Shown: positions 45,665 through 56,817, counted from the first letter of the stretch. The stretch is 64,000 bases of DNA from Pseudothioclava arenosa (GCF_002358085.1 NZ_NTJD01000003.1:62001-126000), one strand, 5' to 3'. The notes: generated by a model not told the origin, from the sequence alone. Program-made: numbers and translations.

Positions 45665-46119
45665 TTGCGCTCGATGATCTGGATCGCGCGATCCTGCGCG
45701 CGCTGGTGGAGGATGCCTCGCAAAGCGCGGGCGCCTTGGGGCGGGCGCTTGGCCTGTCGCAGCCAGCCTGCTGGCGGCGGATCCGGCGGTTGGAAGAGGC
45801 GGGGGTGATCGCGGGGCGGCGGCTCGATCTCGACCAAGCAGCGCTTGGATTCGGCGTCACCGTTTTCCTGGGCATCAAGCTGGCGACACGGGGGCGCGTC
45901 AGCCTCGAAGATTTCGAGCGCGCCGTGACTGCTATCCCCGAAGTACAGGTGGTGCAGCACGTGCTCGGCCGCTTCGACTACCGGCTGCGGGTGACCGCGC
46001 GGGATATTGCGGATTTTGAGCGGGTGCTTCGGCGCCGGGTCATGACCCTGCCCGGAGTGGGGCAGGTTGAGGCCAATGTCCTCCTTTCGGAAGAGCGTCG
46101 CCCCGGACCGCTGGGCTAG
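45661..46119 (+). CDS. Lrp/AsnC family regulator, second of a pair
   Basis: A 152-residue paralogue, GTG start overlapping the previous stop. DRAILRALVEDASQSAGALG and LSQPACWRRIRRL form the DNA-binding domain; VQVVQHVLGRFDYRL the RAM domain. Equal length and coupling suggest a hetero-oligomer. It is 140 bases upstream of the urease operon. Confidence 0.88.
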   Translation: MIALDDLDRAILRALVEDASQSAGALGRALGLSQPACWRRIRRLEEAGVIAGRRLDLDQAALGFGVTVFLGIKLATRGRVSLEDFERAVTAIPEVQVVQHVLGRFDYRLRVTARDIADFERVLRRRVMTLPGVGQVEANVLLSEERRPGPLG

Positions 46120-46129
46120 TTTTCACTTT

Positions 46130-46207
46130 GCCCATTTTGTGGGCGCGCTGCCCTAATCGCGGGCGGCGCGTGCCCGCCCGTTCGGCTTGTTCGCCCAAAT
46201 CGTGGGC
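46130..46207. promoter_or_regulatory. Three palindromes upstream of ureD, candidate operators
   Basis: GCCCA-N5-TGGGC at 46130-46144, an imperfect GCCCT-N5-CGGGC at 46150-46164, and GCCCA-N5-TGGGC at 46193-46207. The last two share the spacer AATCG. The starts are 20 and 43 bases apart. The regulator is unknown; NtrC or the adjacent Lrp proteins are candidates. Confidence 0.5.
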
Positions 46208-46259
46208 GACTCATGGACCAACCTGACAGCTGCGCCTCTGATCATTCGCGGAGGTAAAG

Positions 46260-47096
46260 ATGTTCGACGCGCCCAGTCAATTGCCCGGCCAGATTTCTAT
46301 GCAGCGCAGCCATGGCGAGGCGGCGGTCGCCTTCGCGCAGGCTGAGGCGGGGGCACGGCTGACTGGCCTGCGCCAGCGCGGTTCGGCCAAGGCCCTGCTG
46401 CCGCGCGTGCGTGGCGTGCCTGAGGTGGTGTTTCTGAATACGTCGGGCGGATTGACCTCGGGCGATACGCTTTCTTATGCGATCGATATTGAGGGCGGTG
46501 CGCGGGTCGTTGCGACTACGCAAGCGGCCGAGCGCGCTTATCGTGCCGAGGCGGGGCCTGCTGATGTGCGCGTGGCTCACCGGGTCGGGCCGGGCGGATG
46601 GCTGGACTGGTTGCCACAGGAGACGATCCTGTTCGACCGGGCGAACTTGCGCCGCCAGACCCGCATCGATCTTGCGCCCGATGCGGGCTGCTTGCTGCTC
46701 GAAGCGGTGGTTCTGGGCCGTGCGGCGATGGGCGAGCAGGTCGAGACATTACAGTTTTCCGACATACGAGAGGTTTATCGGGCCCAAAAACCCGTGTTTA
46801 TCGAGCCTCTCATGCTGAATTCCGACATTTTGCAGCGACGAGGCAATCCGGCGCTCCTGTCCGGGGCGCGCGCCTTCGCGACCCTTGCCTTGATCGCGCC
46901 GGGGGCCGAGGACGCGCTTGAACCCGCGCGCCGGGCGTTGGGCGAAGCGGGCGTCGAGGGCGCGGCTTCGGCCTTCGACGGCAAACTGGTGCTGCGGCTT
47001 TTGGCGGCGGATGGCTGGCCGCTGCGCCGCCAGATCCTGAAACTCATGGACGTGCTGCGCCGGGGTGCACCCCCGCCGCGCGTCTGGCAACTTTAA
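46260..47096 (+). CDS. ureD: Urease accessory protein UreD
   Basis: A 278-residue scaffold that binds apo-urease and delivers nickel with UreF/UreG. VVFLNTSGGLTSGDTLSYAI and WLDWLPQETILFDRANLRRQT are conserved blocks. GGAGG lies upstream of the ATG. First gene of the operon. Confidence 0.95.
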   Translation: MFDAPSQLPGQISMQRSHGEAAVAFAQAEAGARLTGLRQRGSAKALLPRVRGVPEVVFLNTSGGLTSGDTLSYAIDIEGGARVVATTQAAERAYRAEAGPADVRVAHRVGPGGWLDWLPQETILFDRANLRRQTRIDLAPDAGCLLLEAVVLGRAAMGEQVETLQFSDIREVYRAQKPVFIEPLMLNSDILQRRGNPALLSGARAFATLALIAPGAEDALEPARRALGEAGVEGAASAFDGKLVLRLLAADGWPLRRQILKLMDVLRRGAPPPRVWQL

Positions 47097-47105
47097 GAGG
47101 ACAAG

Positions 47106-47408
47106 ATGAACCTGACCCCGCGTGAAAAAGACAAGCTCTTGATTTCGCTGGCGGCGATGGTCGCGCGCAACCGTCTCGCGCGCGGCGTCAAGCTCAACCA
47201 CCCCGAGGCGATCGCCATCATCAGTGATTTCGTCGTCGAGGGCGCGCGCGAGGGCCGCTCGGTCGCCGACCTGATGGAGGCGGGTGCCCATGTCATCACT
47301 GCCACGCAATGCATGGAAGGCATCCCCGAGATGATCCATTCTATCCAGGTCGAAGCCACCTTTCCCGACGGCACCAAGCTCGTAACCGTCCATCACCCGA
47401 TCCGCTGA
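47106..47408 (+). CDS. ureA: Urease gamma subunit
   Basis: A 100-residue subunit of normal length: [40 protein letters not shown], and the end [11 protein letters not shown]. Eleven bases before a small gene. Confidence 0.97.
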   Translation: MNLTPREKDKLLISLAAMVARNRLARGVKLNHPEAIAIISDFVVEGAREGRSVADLMEAGAHVITATQCMEGIPEMIHSIQVEATFPDGTKLVTVHHPIR

Positions 47409-47419
47409 AGGAGCATCCG

Positions 47420-47629
47420 ATGAAGAAACTTGCCCTGTTCGCCGCGTTCCTGCCCTCGGCCGCGCTGGCCCATGCCGACCACAGCCATGAGGCGCTGAGC
47501 GCCGAGCACATGATGGCCTCGCCCTTCCACATCGGCCTGACCCTTGCCGCGATTGTCGGCGTTGGCGTCGTGGCGCGGATCCTGTGGCGCGAGGCGCGCG
47601 CCGAACGCGAGCGGAGCACCCGCAAATGA
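47420..47629 (+). CDS. Small His-rich membrane protein between ureA and ureB
   Basis: A 69-residue protein: a hydrophobic signal ([17 protein letters not shown]), then [13 protein letters not shown] with four His, one further transmembrane helix ([19 protein letters not shown]), and a basic tail. AAGGAG precedes the ATG, and its stop overlaps ureB (ATGA). The His cluster would face the periplasm, so nickel binding or delivery is possible but unproven. Function unknown. Confidence 0.75.
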   Translation: MKKLALFAAFLPSAALAHADHSHEALSAEHMMASPFHIGLTLAAIVGVGVVARILWREARAERERSTRK

Positions 47630-47930
47630 TCCCGGGCGAGGTGTTTCCCGCCGAGGGGGAGATCGTGCTGAATGCGGGCTCGGAGGCGATCACGCTGATG
47701 GTCTCGAACACGGGCGACCGGCCTGTGCAGGTCGGCAGCCACTATCATTTCGCCGAAACCAACCCCGGTCTCAGCTTTGATCGCGAGGCCGCGCGGGGCA
47801 TGCGCCTCGATATCGCGGCGGGCACGGCGGTGCGCTTCGAGCCCGGCCAGACGCGCGAGGTGCGGCTGGTGCCCTATCTGGGCGCGCGCAGGGTTTTCGT
47901 TTTTAATCAAAAGGTTATGGGGGATCTCTG

Positions 47931-47931
<1 letters not shown>
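47626..47931 (+). CDS. ureB: Urease beta subunit
   Basis: A 101-residue subunit starting [36 protein letters not shown] is the family hallmark. ATG 47626 overlaps the small gene, and its stop overlaps ureC (TGATG). Confidence 0.97.
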
Positions 47932-49637
<1,706 letters not shown>

Positions 49638-49641
49638 GAGA

Positions 49642-50004
49642 TCAGTGCAGGGCGGGGTTGGTCAGCAGGCGTCTGCGCGGTTTCGGGCGCAGTCCGGCCA
49701 AAGGGTCGGGTGCGGGCTCAAGCGGCGGGAAGGCCGCGTTGGCGGCCAGTCGGCTGGGGCGCAACACGCGCATCACCCGCTCGCGCTGATAGGCCGGGTC
49801 GTTCCGGATCTCCGGCGGCAGGAGCCGCGGCTCGAAAACGGTGTGGCGCTGGGTGACGAGTTCGATCTTGTGCCAGCGCCCGCGGCGCGGCATGGCGGCG
49901 TCGGTCAGATAGGCCATGCGCAGCACGGCCTCGCGGCGCTTCAGGCGGGCGATTTCGGCGCGGATATCGGCCAGCTCGTCGGCGGGGCTGAGGGGATGCA
50001 ACAT
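49642..50004 (-). CDS. Hypothetical protein antisense within the urease operon
   Basis: A 120-residue, strongly basic protein: a short coiled-coil-like N-terminus (ELADIRAEIARLKRREAVLR) and a Pro/Arg-rich tail (PLAGLRPKPRRRLLTNPAL). AAGGA lies at a good distance upstream of the ATG. It sits between ureC and ureE in the opposite direction, four bases from the ureC stop. The composition fits a real conserved small protein, but I cannot name it. Confidence 0.55.
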   Translation of the reverse strand: MLHPLSPADELADIRAEIARLKRREAVLRMAYLTDAAMPRRGRWHKIELVTQRHTVFEPRLLPPEIRNDPAYQRERVMRVLRPSRLAANAAFPPLEPAPDPLAGLRPKPRRRLLTNPALH

Positions 50005-50076
50005 CGCGGCGATTCCTTTCTGGATCCGATGCAGGATCGTCGCGCAGTCTTAAGATCGGACTAAGAGGCAAGAGTT

Positions 50077-50601
50077 ATGAGCGATTATCCCAAGGCCGTG
50101 TCGGTGGCGCCCAAGGGCGGCTGGATGGCTCCGGTCGACCACGTGGCGCTGGATTACGAGGCGCGTTTCCTGCGGCGCAAGCGGCTGGTGGCGGCCTCGG
50201 GGGCAGGGTTTCTGGTGGACCTGCCCGAGGTGACGAACCTTCTGGGGGGCGAGGCTTTCGTGCTCGAAGACGGACGGTTTATCGAAGTGCGCCCGGCGCT
50301 TGAGCCGGTGCTGGTCGTCAAGGGCGACCTGGCGCGGCTGGCGTGGCATATCGGCAACCGCCATACGCCTTGTCAGATCGAGGCCGGGCGGCTGGTGATC
50401 CGGGCCGATCACGTGCTGGAGGCCATGCTGAAAGGTCTGGGCGCCGAGGTTTCCCCCTCGATCGAGCCGTTCCAGCCCGAAAGCGGCGCCTATGGCATGG
50501 GCCGGACGATGGGCCATGACCACGGCCACAGCCATGGGCATGGCCATGATCATACGCATGATCACGGGCACCACCACCATCACGACCATTCCCATGGCTG
50601 A
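50077..50601 (+). CDS. ureE: Urease nickel metallochaperone UreE
   Basis: A 174-residue chaperone. The peptide-binding N-terminal domain is followed by the metal domain with WHIGNRHTPCQIEAGRLVI, and a C-terminal tail of about 28 residues with 15 His, interrupted mainly by Asp and Gly. It stores or delivers nickel. Overlaps ureF by eight bases. Confidence 0.95.
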   Translation: MSDYPKAVSVAPKGGWMAPVDHVALDYEARFLRRKRLVAASGAGFLVDLPEVTNLLGGEAFVLEDGRFIEVRPALEPVLVVKGDLARLAWHIGNRHTPCQIEAGRLVIRADHVLEAMLKGLGAEVSPSIEPFQPESGAYGMGRTMGHDHGHSHGHGHDHTHDHGHHHHHDHSHG

Positions 50602-51241
50602 GGCGGACGACCTCGCGCTGTTGCGGCTGGTGCAATGGCTCTCGCCCGCGTTTCCGACGGGGGCATTCGCCTATAGCCACGGGCTTGAGCAGGCGATTGC
50701 CTCGGGGGATGTGCGCGACGAAGAGGGGTTTGCCGCCTGGCTCGCGGATATTCTTGACTATGGGGCGGGCTGGAATGACGCGGTGCTGCTGGCCTGTGGG
50801 TTGCGGGGCGAGCCGCTGGACGCGTTGGCCGATCTGGCACGGGCGCTGGCGGGCTCGGCCGAGCGGCTGCGCGAAACGACCGAGCAAGGCTCGGCCTTTG
50901 GTCGGGCTCTGGCGGAGATGACGGGGCGGAAGGCTGCGGCGTCCGAGCCCTTGCCTGTCGCGCTGGCCCGTTCTGGGCGGGAGCTGGGTTTGCCTGTCGA
51001 GCGGATAATTGCAGTTTTCCTGCATTCCTTTGCCTCTAATCTTGTCTCTGCCGGGGTCAGATTTATACCTTTGGGACAATCGGCAGGTCAGCGCGTTCTG
51101 GCAGAACAGCACCTGCGGATCGCGGGGATCGCTGCGCGCGCCGCTTCGGCCGGGCGCGGGGATCTGGCCTCTTCAGCCTTCCGCGCCGAGATGCAGGCGA
51201 TGGCGCATGAGACGCTGGACGTGAGGATTTTCAAGACATGA
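50594..51241 (+). CDS. ureF: Urease accessory protein UreF
   Basis: A 215-residue helical protein: [24 protein letters not shown] is the family signature. The ATG at 50594 lies inside the end of ureE. It forms the UreD-UreF-UreG complex. Confidence 0.95.
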   Translation: MAEADDLALLRLVQWLSPAFPTGAFAYSHGLEQAIASGDVRDEEGFAAWLADILDYGAGWNDAVLLACGLRGEPLDALADLARALAGSAERLRETTEQGSAFGRALAEMTGRKAAASEPLPVALARSGRELGLPVERIIAVFLHSFASNLVSAGVRFIPLGQSAGQRVLAEQHLRIAGIAARAASAGRGDLASSAFRAEMQAMAHETLDVRIFKT

Positions 51242-51296
51242 GCCGCGGCGATCAACGGGCCGCATGCGGCGCAGGACGAGTTCGAGGAGAAAGACG

Positions 51297-51938
51297 ATGA
51301 GTAACGGACCTTTGCGTGTGGGGATCGGTGGGCCGGTGGGCGTGGGCAAGACTACGCTGACCGAGCAACTGGCGCGGGCGCTGGCCAGCCGCTGCTCGAT
51401 GGCGGTGGTGACGAATGACATCTACACCCGCGAGGATGCCGAAGCGCTGATGCGCGCGCAGGTGCTGCCGGCCGAGCGGATCCGGGGTGTTGAGACCGGC
51501 GGCTGCCCGCATACCGCGATCCGCGAGGATGCCTCGATCAACCTCGCGGCCATCGCGGATCTGAATGCGCAGTTCCCGGATCTGGATCTGGTGCTGATCG
51601 AATCCGGCGGCGATAATCTGGCTGCGACCTTCAGCCCCGAACTGGCCGACCTGACGATCTATGTGATCGACACGGCGGCGGGGCAGGATATTCCGCGCAA
51701 GAAGGGGCCGGGGGTGACGCGCTCGGACCTGCTGGTGGTCAACAAGACCGACCTCGCGCCCTATGTGGGGGTGGATCGCGATTTGCTGGAATCGGACACC
51801 CAGGCGGCGCGGGGCGCGCGCCCCTATGTCATGGCCGAGCTGCGTCACGGGCGCGGAATCAGCGAAATTATCGACTTCCTCGAACGGGACGGCGGCCTTG
51901 AGTTGACGCTGCGACAAGAGGGCGCGGCGGTTTTCTGA
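51297..51938 (+). CDS. ureG: Urease accessory GTPase UreG
   Basis: A 213-residue SIMIBI GTPase: P-loop [11 protein letters not shown], the nickel-binding CPH in [28 protein letters not shown], and the G4 motif NKTD. It couples GTP hydrolysis to nickel insertion. Confidence 0.97.
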   Translation: MSNGPLRVGIGGPVGVGKTTLTEQLARALASRCSMAVVTNDIYTREDAEALMRAQVLPAERIRGVETGGCPHTAIREDASINLAAIADLNAQFPDLDLVLIESGGDNLAATFSPELADLTIYVIDTAAGQDIPRKKGPGVTRSDLLVVNKTDLAPYVGVDRDLLESDTQAARGARPYVMAELRHGRGISEIIDFLERDGGLELTLRQEGAAVF

Positions 51939-52012
51939 GCAAATTGCCGCCTCCTTTTGCCGCGATGCTCGCGTTTTAGGCGCAGTTTGTGCAAATTATT
52001 TAGGCAGATATC

Positions 52013-52040
52013 GCCCCCGCCCTTCGCGGCGGGGGCTTTT
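52013..52040 (+). terminator. Terminator after the urease operon
   Basis: GCCCCCGCC-CTTCGC-GGCGGGGGC followed by TTTT. It separates the urease genes from urtA; the remaining 186 bases before urtA show no riboswitch I recognise. Confidence 0.85.
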
Positions 52041-52226
52041 CGTTGAGTGCCGCGGTGCAGCGCGGTTTCCTCATTTCGGCGCGGGAAGGAGCCGTGCCGG
52101 AACCATAACCCGAGGCCGGAGGCGCCCGAAACTCCGACGGCCAAGGCATCCATCAACAGGGAGCCGCCCCGGAACGCCGCTTTTGGCGACCGGCTTCGTG
52201 CGGCCCAATGAAACGAGGGACGAAAC

Positions 52227-53507
52227 ATGAAATTCACCAAAAGCCTGCTGCTCGGCGCATCGCTTGCCTCGCTGATCGCCTCGGGCGCTCTGGCCGAAGG
52301 CGACACGATCAAGGTCGGCGTTCTGCACTCGCTCTCAGGCACGATGGCGATTTCGGAAACCACGCTGAAGGACACCGTTCTGATGCTCATTGACGAGCAG
52401 AACAAGAAGGGCGGCGTGATGGGCAAGCAGCTTGAGGCGGTCGTGGTCGACCCGGCCTCGGACTGGCCGCTGTTCGCCGAAAAGGCCCGTGAGCTGATCA
52501 CCGTGAACGATGTTGACGTGATTTTTGGCTGCTGGACCTCGGTGTCGCGTAAATCGGTTCTGCCGGTGATCGAAGAACTGAACGGCCTGCTGTTCTACCC
52601 GGTGCAGTATGAGGGCGAAGAAAGCTCGAAGAACGTGTTCTACACCGGCGCCGCGCCGAACCAGCAGGCGATCCCGGCCGTCGACTATTTCCTCGAAGAG
52701 CTCGGCGTCGAGAAATTCGCGCTCTTGGGCACCGACTACGTCTATCCGCGCACTACGAACAACATCCTCGAGGCCTATCTGAAGGGCAAGGGCATCGCTG
52801 CCGAGGATATCTTTGTGAACTACACGCCGTTTGGCCATTCGGACTGGTCGAAGATCGTGGCTGACGTCAAGGCGCTGGGCGCTGACGGCAAGAAAGTCGG
52901 CGTGATCTCGACGATCAACGGCGACGCCAACATCGGCTTCTACAAAGAACTCGCCGCTGCCGGTATCTCGGCCGACGATATCCCGGTCGTGGCCTTCTCG
53001 GTCGGCGAAGAGGAACTCTCGGGTCTCGACACCACCAACCTCGTCGGCCACCTCGCCGCGTGGAACTACTTCCAGTCGGCGGAAAGCCCCGCCAACGAAG
53101 AGTTCGTCGCTGCGTGGAAAGCCACGATGGGCGACAACCGCGTGACCAACGACCCGATGGAAGCGACCTATATCGGCTTCAACATGTGGGTGAATGCGGT
53201 CGAAGCGGCGGGCAGCACCGAAACCGACGCGGTGGAAGCCGCGATGATCGGCCAGGAATTCCCGAACCTGACCGGCTCGATGGCCACCATGCTGCCGAAC
53301 CACCACCTGACCAAGCCGGTGCTGATCGGCGAAATTCAGGCCGATGGCCAGTTCGACATCATCTCGCAGACCGACCCGGTGCCGGGCGACGCCTGGACCG
53401 ACTTCCTGCCGGAATCGGCGGTGCTGGAATCGGATTGGAAAGACCTGAAATGCGGGATGTACAACACCGAGACCAAGACCTGCGTGCAGCTCAAGTCGAA
53501 CTACTGA
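52227..53507 (+). CDS. urtA: Urea ABC transporter, substrate-binding protein
   Basis: A 426-residue periplasmic protein with signal peptide MKFTKSLLLGASLASLIASG ending ALA. IKVGVLHSLSGTMAISETTL begins the mature domain, typical of UrtA/FmdD; FGCWTSVSRKSVLPVIEE and LLFYPVQYEGEESS are characteristic blocks. It captures urea. Confidence 0.95.
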   Translation: MKFTKSLLLGASLASLIASGALAEGDTIKVGVLHSLSGTMAISETTLKDTVLMLIDEQNKKGGVMGKQLEAVVVDPASDWPLFAEKARELITVNDVDVIFGCWTSVSRKSVLPVIEELNGLLFYPVQYEGEESSKNVFYTGAAPNQQAIPAVDYFLEELGVEKFALLGTDYVYPRTTNNILEAYLKGKGIAAEDIFVNYTPFGHSDWSKIVADVKALGADGKKVGVISTINGDANIGFYKELAAAGISADDIPVVAFSVGEEELSGLDTTNLVGHLAAWNYFQSAESPANEEFVAAWKATMGDNRVTNDPMEATYIGFNMWVNAVEAAGSTETDAVEAAMIGQEFPNLTGSMATMLPNHHLTKPVLIGEIQADGQFDIISQTDPVPGDAWTDFLPESAVLESDWKDLKCGMYNTETKTCVQLKSNY

Positions 53508-53524
53508 TTTCCCTCTGAAGCTCG

Positions 53525-53548
53525 GGGAGGGCGGTGCGCCGCCCTCCC
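53525..53548 (+). other. Strong intercistronic hairpin between urtA and urtB
   Basis: A perfect 10-base stem GGGAGGGCGG/CCGCCCTCCC with loop TGCG, 17 bases after the urtA stop and without a T run. It probably protects the urtA message and sets a higher level of binding protein. Confidence 0.6.
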
Positions 53549-53574
53549 TGCCGAACAAGGAGCCGGTGGCAGGC

Positions 53575-55584
53575 ATGCGACACAGATTTTTGGCGCTGAC
53601 GGCAGCTTTGTGCCTCGCGCTTCCTGCTTTTGCGCAGGAAACTCCCCCTTCCGCCGAGGTTTCCTCCTCCGAGATTTTCGCCCCCGAAGCTGCTGGCGAA
53701 GCCCCCGCCCTGACCGGGCTGGCCGCGGTTCTGGCGACCTATTCGGGCGATATCGCCAAGCCTTCGCGCAAGACGATCGGCCCGGTGATTGCCGAGATCG
53801 GCGCTGCGGGCGAAGGCGCCCCCGCCTTTCTGGCTGCCTGGGCCGACAAACGCGTGGGGCAGGCCAAGGATGGCCGCTTTTACCTTATCGAGAAGACCAA
53901 GGACGGCTACGCGCTGACCGATCCGGTGACGGGTGCGGCGGCGGGTACGGTGCCGAAATCCGAGCTCTCCGAGCTGAAACCCAACGCGGGCGTGCGCGGG
54001 GTGATCGCCTCTGCGCTGGTCGAGTTCCAGCTCTCCGACCCCGATCCCGCCCAGCGGCGTGCGGCGCTTGATGCGCTGGCGCGCAATGGCGCGGCCGAGC
54101 ATCTGGAGCCGCTGCGCGCCTCGATCGAGACCGAAGCCGACCCGGCGATCCGCGAACAGAAAGAACGGCTTGAACGGTTGCTGACGGTGCGTTTTGGCAC
54201 GAGTTCCGAAGAGCGCGTCGCCGCGATCGAGCATTTCAACGGGGACCTTGCGCTGGATGTGCGGGGCGCGCTCAATCCGATCGTGGTGATCACGCGCAAG
54301 GTGTTTGAAGGTGCGGCCGAGGGCAATGTCGCGCAGGTGCTGCGTGTCGGCAAAGATCTCGGCGAGGAAGAGGCCTATCTCTTGCTGGTCGAGGCCGGGC
54401 TTGCCCCCGCGCGCCTGACCGCATCAGAGCGCCGCGCGGTGCTCGAGGCCAATATCGACGCAGGCGCGGTGGCGGGGGTGCCGATTGCGGAACTGGACGA
54501 TCCGGCCAAGCGCAACGCCGCCTACAAGGCGCTGGTCGCCGAGGGCAAGGCCCGCGCGGCGCTGACCGAACGGGAAATCGGCGCGGCGCTGGCGGGGTTC
54601 ACCTTTGCCGATGTCTATTCCGAGACCGACGCCACCGTGACCGCGGCCGCCGCGTTGGCGCTGCAGGCGATCGACACCAAGGTCGGGGTGATGCAGGCCG
54701 CCGACCTCGGGCTTGATGCGCTCTCGCTCGCGTCGATCTATTTCCTCGCGGCGATCGGGCTTGCGATCACCTTCGGGGTGATGGGCGTGATCAACATGGC
54801 GCATGGTGAGTTCATCACCATGGGCGCTTACACCGGTTACGTGGTGCAGCTTTATATCGCGGATTACACGACCTCGATCCTCGTCGCGCTGCCGCTGGCC
54901 TTCCTGATTACCGCGGGTGCTGGAGTTGCGATGGAGCGGCTGGTGATCCGCCATCTCTACAAGCGCCCGCTGGAAACGCTTTTGGCGACCTTCGGGATTT
55001 CCATCGCGCTGCAGCAGATCTTCAAGAATATCTTTGGCACGCAGGCACGGCCCTTGACCTCGCCGGCCTGGCTCGATGGCGCCTGGATGATCAACGATGT
55101 CGTCTCGATCAGCTATATCCGCATCGCGATCTTCGTGCTGGCGCTGATTTTCCTCGCGCTCTTCCTCTGGGTGATGAAGCGCACGCGGCTGGGCCTTGAG
55201 GTGCGCGCGGTCACGCAGAACCCCTCGATGGCGGCTTCGATGGGGATCAACCCCGACCGCATCAACATGCTGACCTTCGGGCTTGGCTCGGGGATCGCGG
55301 GGATCGCGGGGGTGGCGATTGGGCTGTTTGCCAAGGTCACCTCGGAGCTTGGCTCGGATTACATCGTGCAAAGCTTCATGACGGTCGTCGTGGGTGGTGT
55401 CGGCAATATCTGGGGCACGCTCGCCGGCGCGACGCTGATCGGCTTCCTGCAAAAGACCATCGAGTGGTTCAACCCCTCGAACACGCTGGCGGCGCAGACC
55501 TATATGATCCTGTTCATCATCGCCTTCATTCAATTCCGGCCGCGGGGCATCATCGCCCTCAAGGGCCGCGCGGCGGGGGATTAA
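53575..55584 (+). CDS. urtB: Urea ABC transporter, permease UrtB
   Basis: A 669-residue permease. A signal peptide (MRHRFLALTAALCLALPAFA) leads a periplasmic N-terminal region of about 370 residues with HEAT-like helices, then the LivH-type membrane part from about 390 (LASIYFLAAIGLAITFGVMG, NMAHGEFITMGAYTGY). The EAA-like loop and GVGNIWGTLAGA are seen near the end. ATG 53575 is preferred to GTG 53566. Confidence 0.93.
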   Translation: MRHRFLALTAALCLALPAFAQETPPSAEVSSSEIFAPEAAGEAPALTGLAAVLATYSGDIAKPSRKTIGPVIAEIGAAGEGAPAFLAAWADKRVGQAKDGRFYLIEKTKDGYALTDPVTGAAAGTVPKSELSELKPNAGVRGVIASALVEFQLSDPDPAQRRAALDALARNGAAEHLEPLRASIETEADPAIREQKERLERLLTVRFGTSSEERVAAIEHFNGDLALDVRGALNPIVVITRKVFEGAAEGNVAQVLRVGKDLGEEEAYLLLVEAGLAPARLTASERRAVLEANIDAGAVAGVPIAELDDPAKRNAAYKALVAEGKARAALTEREIGAALAGFTFADVYSETDATVTAAAALALQAIDTKVGVMQAADLGLDALSLASIYFLAAIGLAITFGVMGVINMAHGEFITMGAYTGYVVQLYIADYTTSILVALPLAFLITAGAGVAMERLVIRHLYKRPLETLLATFGISIALQQIFKNIFGTQARPLTSPAWLDGAWMINDVVSISYIRIAIFVLALIFLALFLWVMKRTRLGLEVRAVTQNPSMAASMGINPDRINMLTFGLGSGIAGIAGVAIGLFAKVTSELGSDYIVQSFMTVVVGGVGNIWGTLAGATLIGFLQKTIEWFNPSNTLAAQTYMILFIIAFIQFRPRGIIALKGRAAGD

Positions 55585-55587
55585 ACC

Positions 55588-56817
55588 ATGGCCATCAAAC
55601 CCGGTTTCCTGTCCAAGAACCCTTCGGTCCTTGTGTTCCTGCTGGTGCTCGCGGCCTTCACGCTGGGCGTCACGCTGATGTCCGAGGCCTACGGCGCAGG
55701 GGTGGTTTCTACCTCCTTCGTCAAGACGCTTGGCAAGACGCTGTGCCTGTGCCTGATCGCCATCGCGATGGACCTGATCTGGGGCTACACCGGCATCCTG
55801 AGCCTCGGCCATTTCGCCTTCTTCGGGCTGGGCGGCTACATGATCGGCATGTGGCTGATGTATGCCCGCACCCGCGAGATCGTGCTTGGCTCGCAAGGCG
55901 CCCTGCCGCCGACACCGCAGGAATTGCAAGACGCGATCGCCACGCAGATCTTTGGCGTGGTGGGCACTTCGGAGCTGCCCGCGATCTGGAGTTTCGCCGG
56001 ATCGCTGCCCGCGCAGCTCGCGCTGGTGGTGCTGGTGCCGGGGCTGCTGGCGCTGATCTTCGGCTGGCTCGCCTTCCGCTCGCGCGTGACGGGCGTCTAT
56101 CTCTCGATCCTGACGCAGGCGATGACGCTGGCGCTCTCGCTCTACCTGTTCCAGAACGAAAGCGGGCTGCGTGGCAACAACGGGCTTTCGGGCCTGCAGA
56201 ACATCCCGGGCGTCGCGGCGGATCAGGATCACCTCTCGATCTGGTTCCTCTGGGCTTCGGCGGGGATGCTTGCGGCGGGCTACATGCTGGCGGCTTTTGT
56301 GACCTCGGGCAAGTTCGGCTCGGTAATGCGCGGCATCCGCGACGACGAGGCGCGCGTGCGCTTTCTCGGCTACTCAGTCGAAAGCTACAAGCTCTTCATC
56401 TTCACGCTGACGGCGGTGATCGCAGCGATTGCGGGGGCGCTTTATTACCCGCAGGCAGGCATCATCAACCCCGGTGAGATGGCGCCCATCGCCTCGATCT
56501 ATCTGGCGGTCTGGGTGGCGATCGGCGGGCGCGGGCGGCTTTACGGCGCGGTCGTGGGCGCGGCCTTCGTCAGCCTCGTGTCGACCTGGTTCACCGGCGG
56601 GCGCGCGCCCGACCTGAACCTTGGCTTTTACACGGTGAAATGGGTCGACTGGTGGCAGGTGCTCTTGGGCCTCAGCTTCGTGCTGGTCACGCTTCTGGCG
56701 CCCAAGGGGCTCGCGGGGCTGGTCGATCTGGTGCAGGGCCTGCGCCATCCGAACCGGGGCGGCGACCCGATGGGGCCGGGCGACGGCTCGCTGCGTGAAG
56801 AGGAGGCCGTGGAATGA
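55588..56817 (+). CDS. urtC: Urea ABC transporter, permease UrtC
   Basis: A 409-residue LivM-type permease with DLIWGYTGILSLGHFAFFGLGGY and the loop GVRGIRDDEARVRFLGYSVES-like block near residues 245-270. Four bases after urtB; its stop overlaps urtD (ATGA). Confidence 0.95.
   Translation: MAIKPGFLSKNPSVLVFLLVLAAFTLGVTLMSEAYGAGVVSTSFVKTLGKTLCLCLIAIAMDLIWGYTGILSLGHFAFFGLGGYMIGMWLMYARTREIVLGSQGALPPTPQELQDAIATQIFGVVGTSELPAIWSFAGSLPAQLALVVLVPGLLALIFGWLAFRSRVTGVYLSILTQAMTLALSLYLFQNESGLRGNNGLSGLQNIPGVAADQDHLSIWFLWASAGMLAAGYMLAAFVTSGKFGSVMRGIRDDEARVRFLGYSVESYKLFIFTLTAVIAAIAGALYYPQAGIINPGEMAPIASIYLAVWVAIGGRGRLYGAVVGAAFVSLVSTWFTGGRAPDLNLGFYTVKWVDWWQVLLGLSFVLVTLLAPKGLAGLVDLVQGLRHPNRGGDPMGPGDGSLREEEAVE

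Noticed and set aside
51979-51992. Sigma-54-like GG-N10-GC pattern upstream of urtA
   Set aside because: Only the invariant GG and GC fit, and a strong terminator lies between it and urtA.
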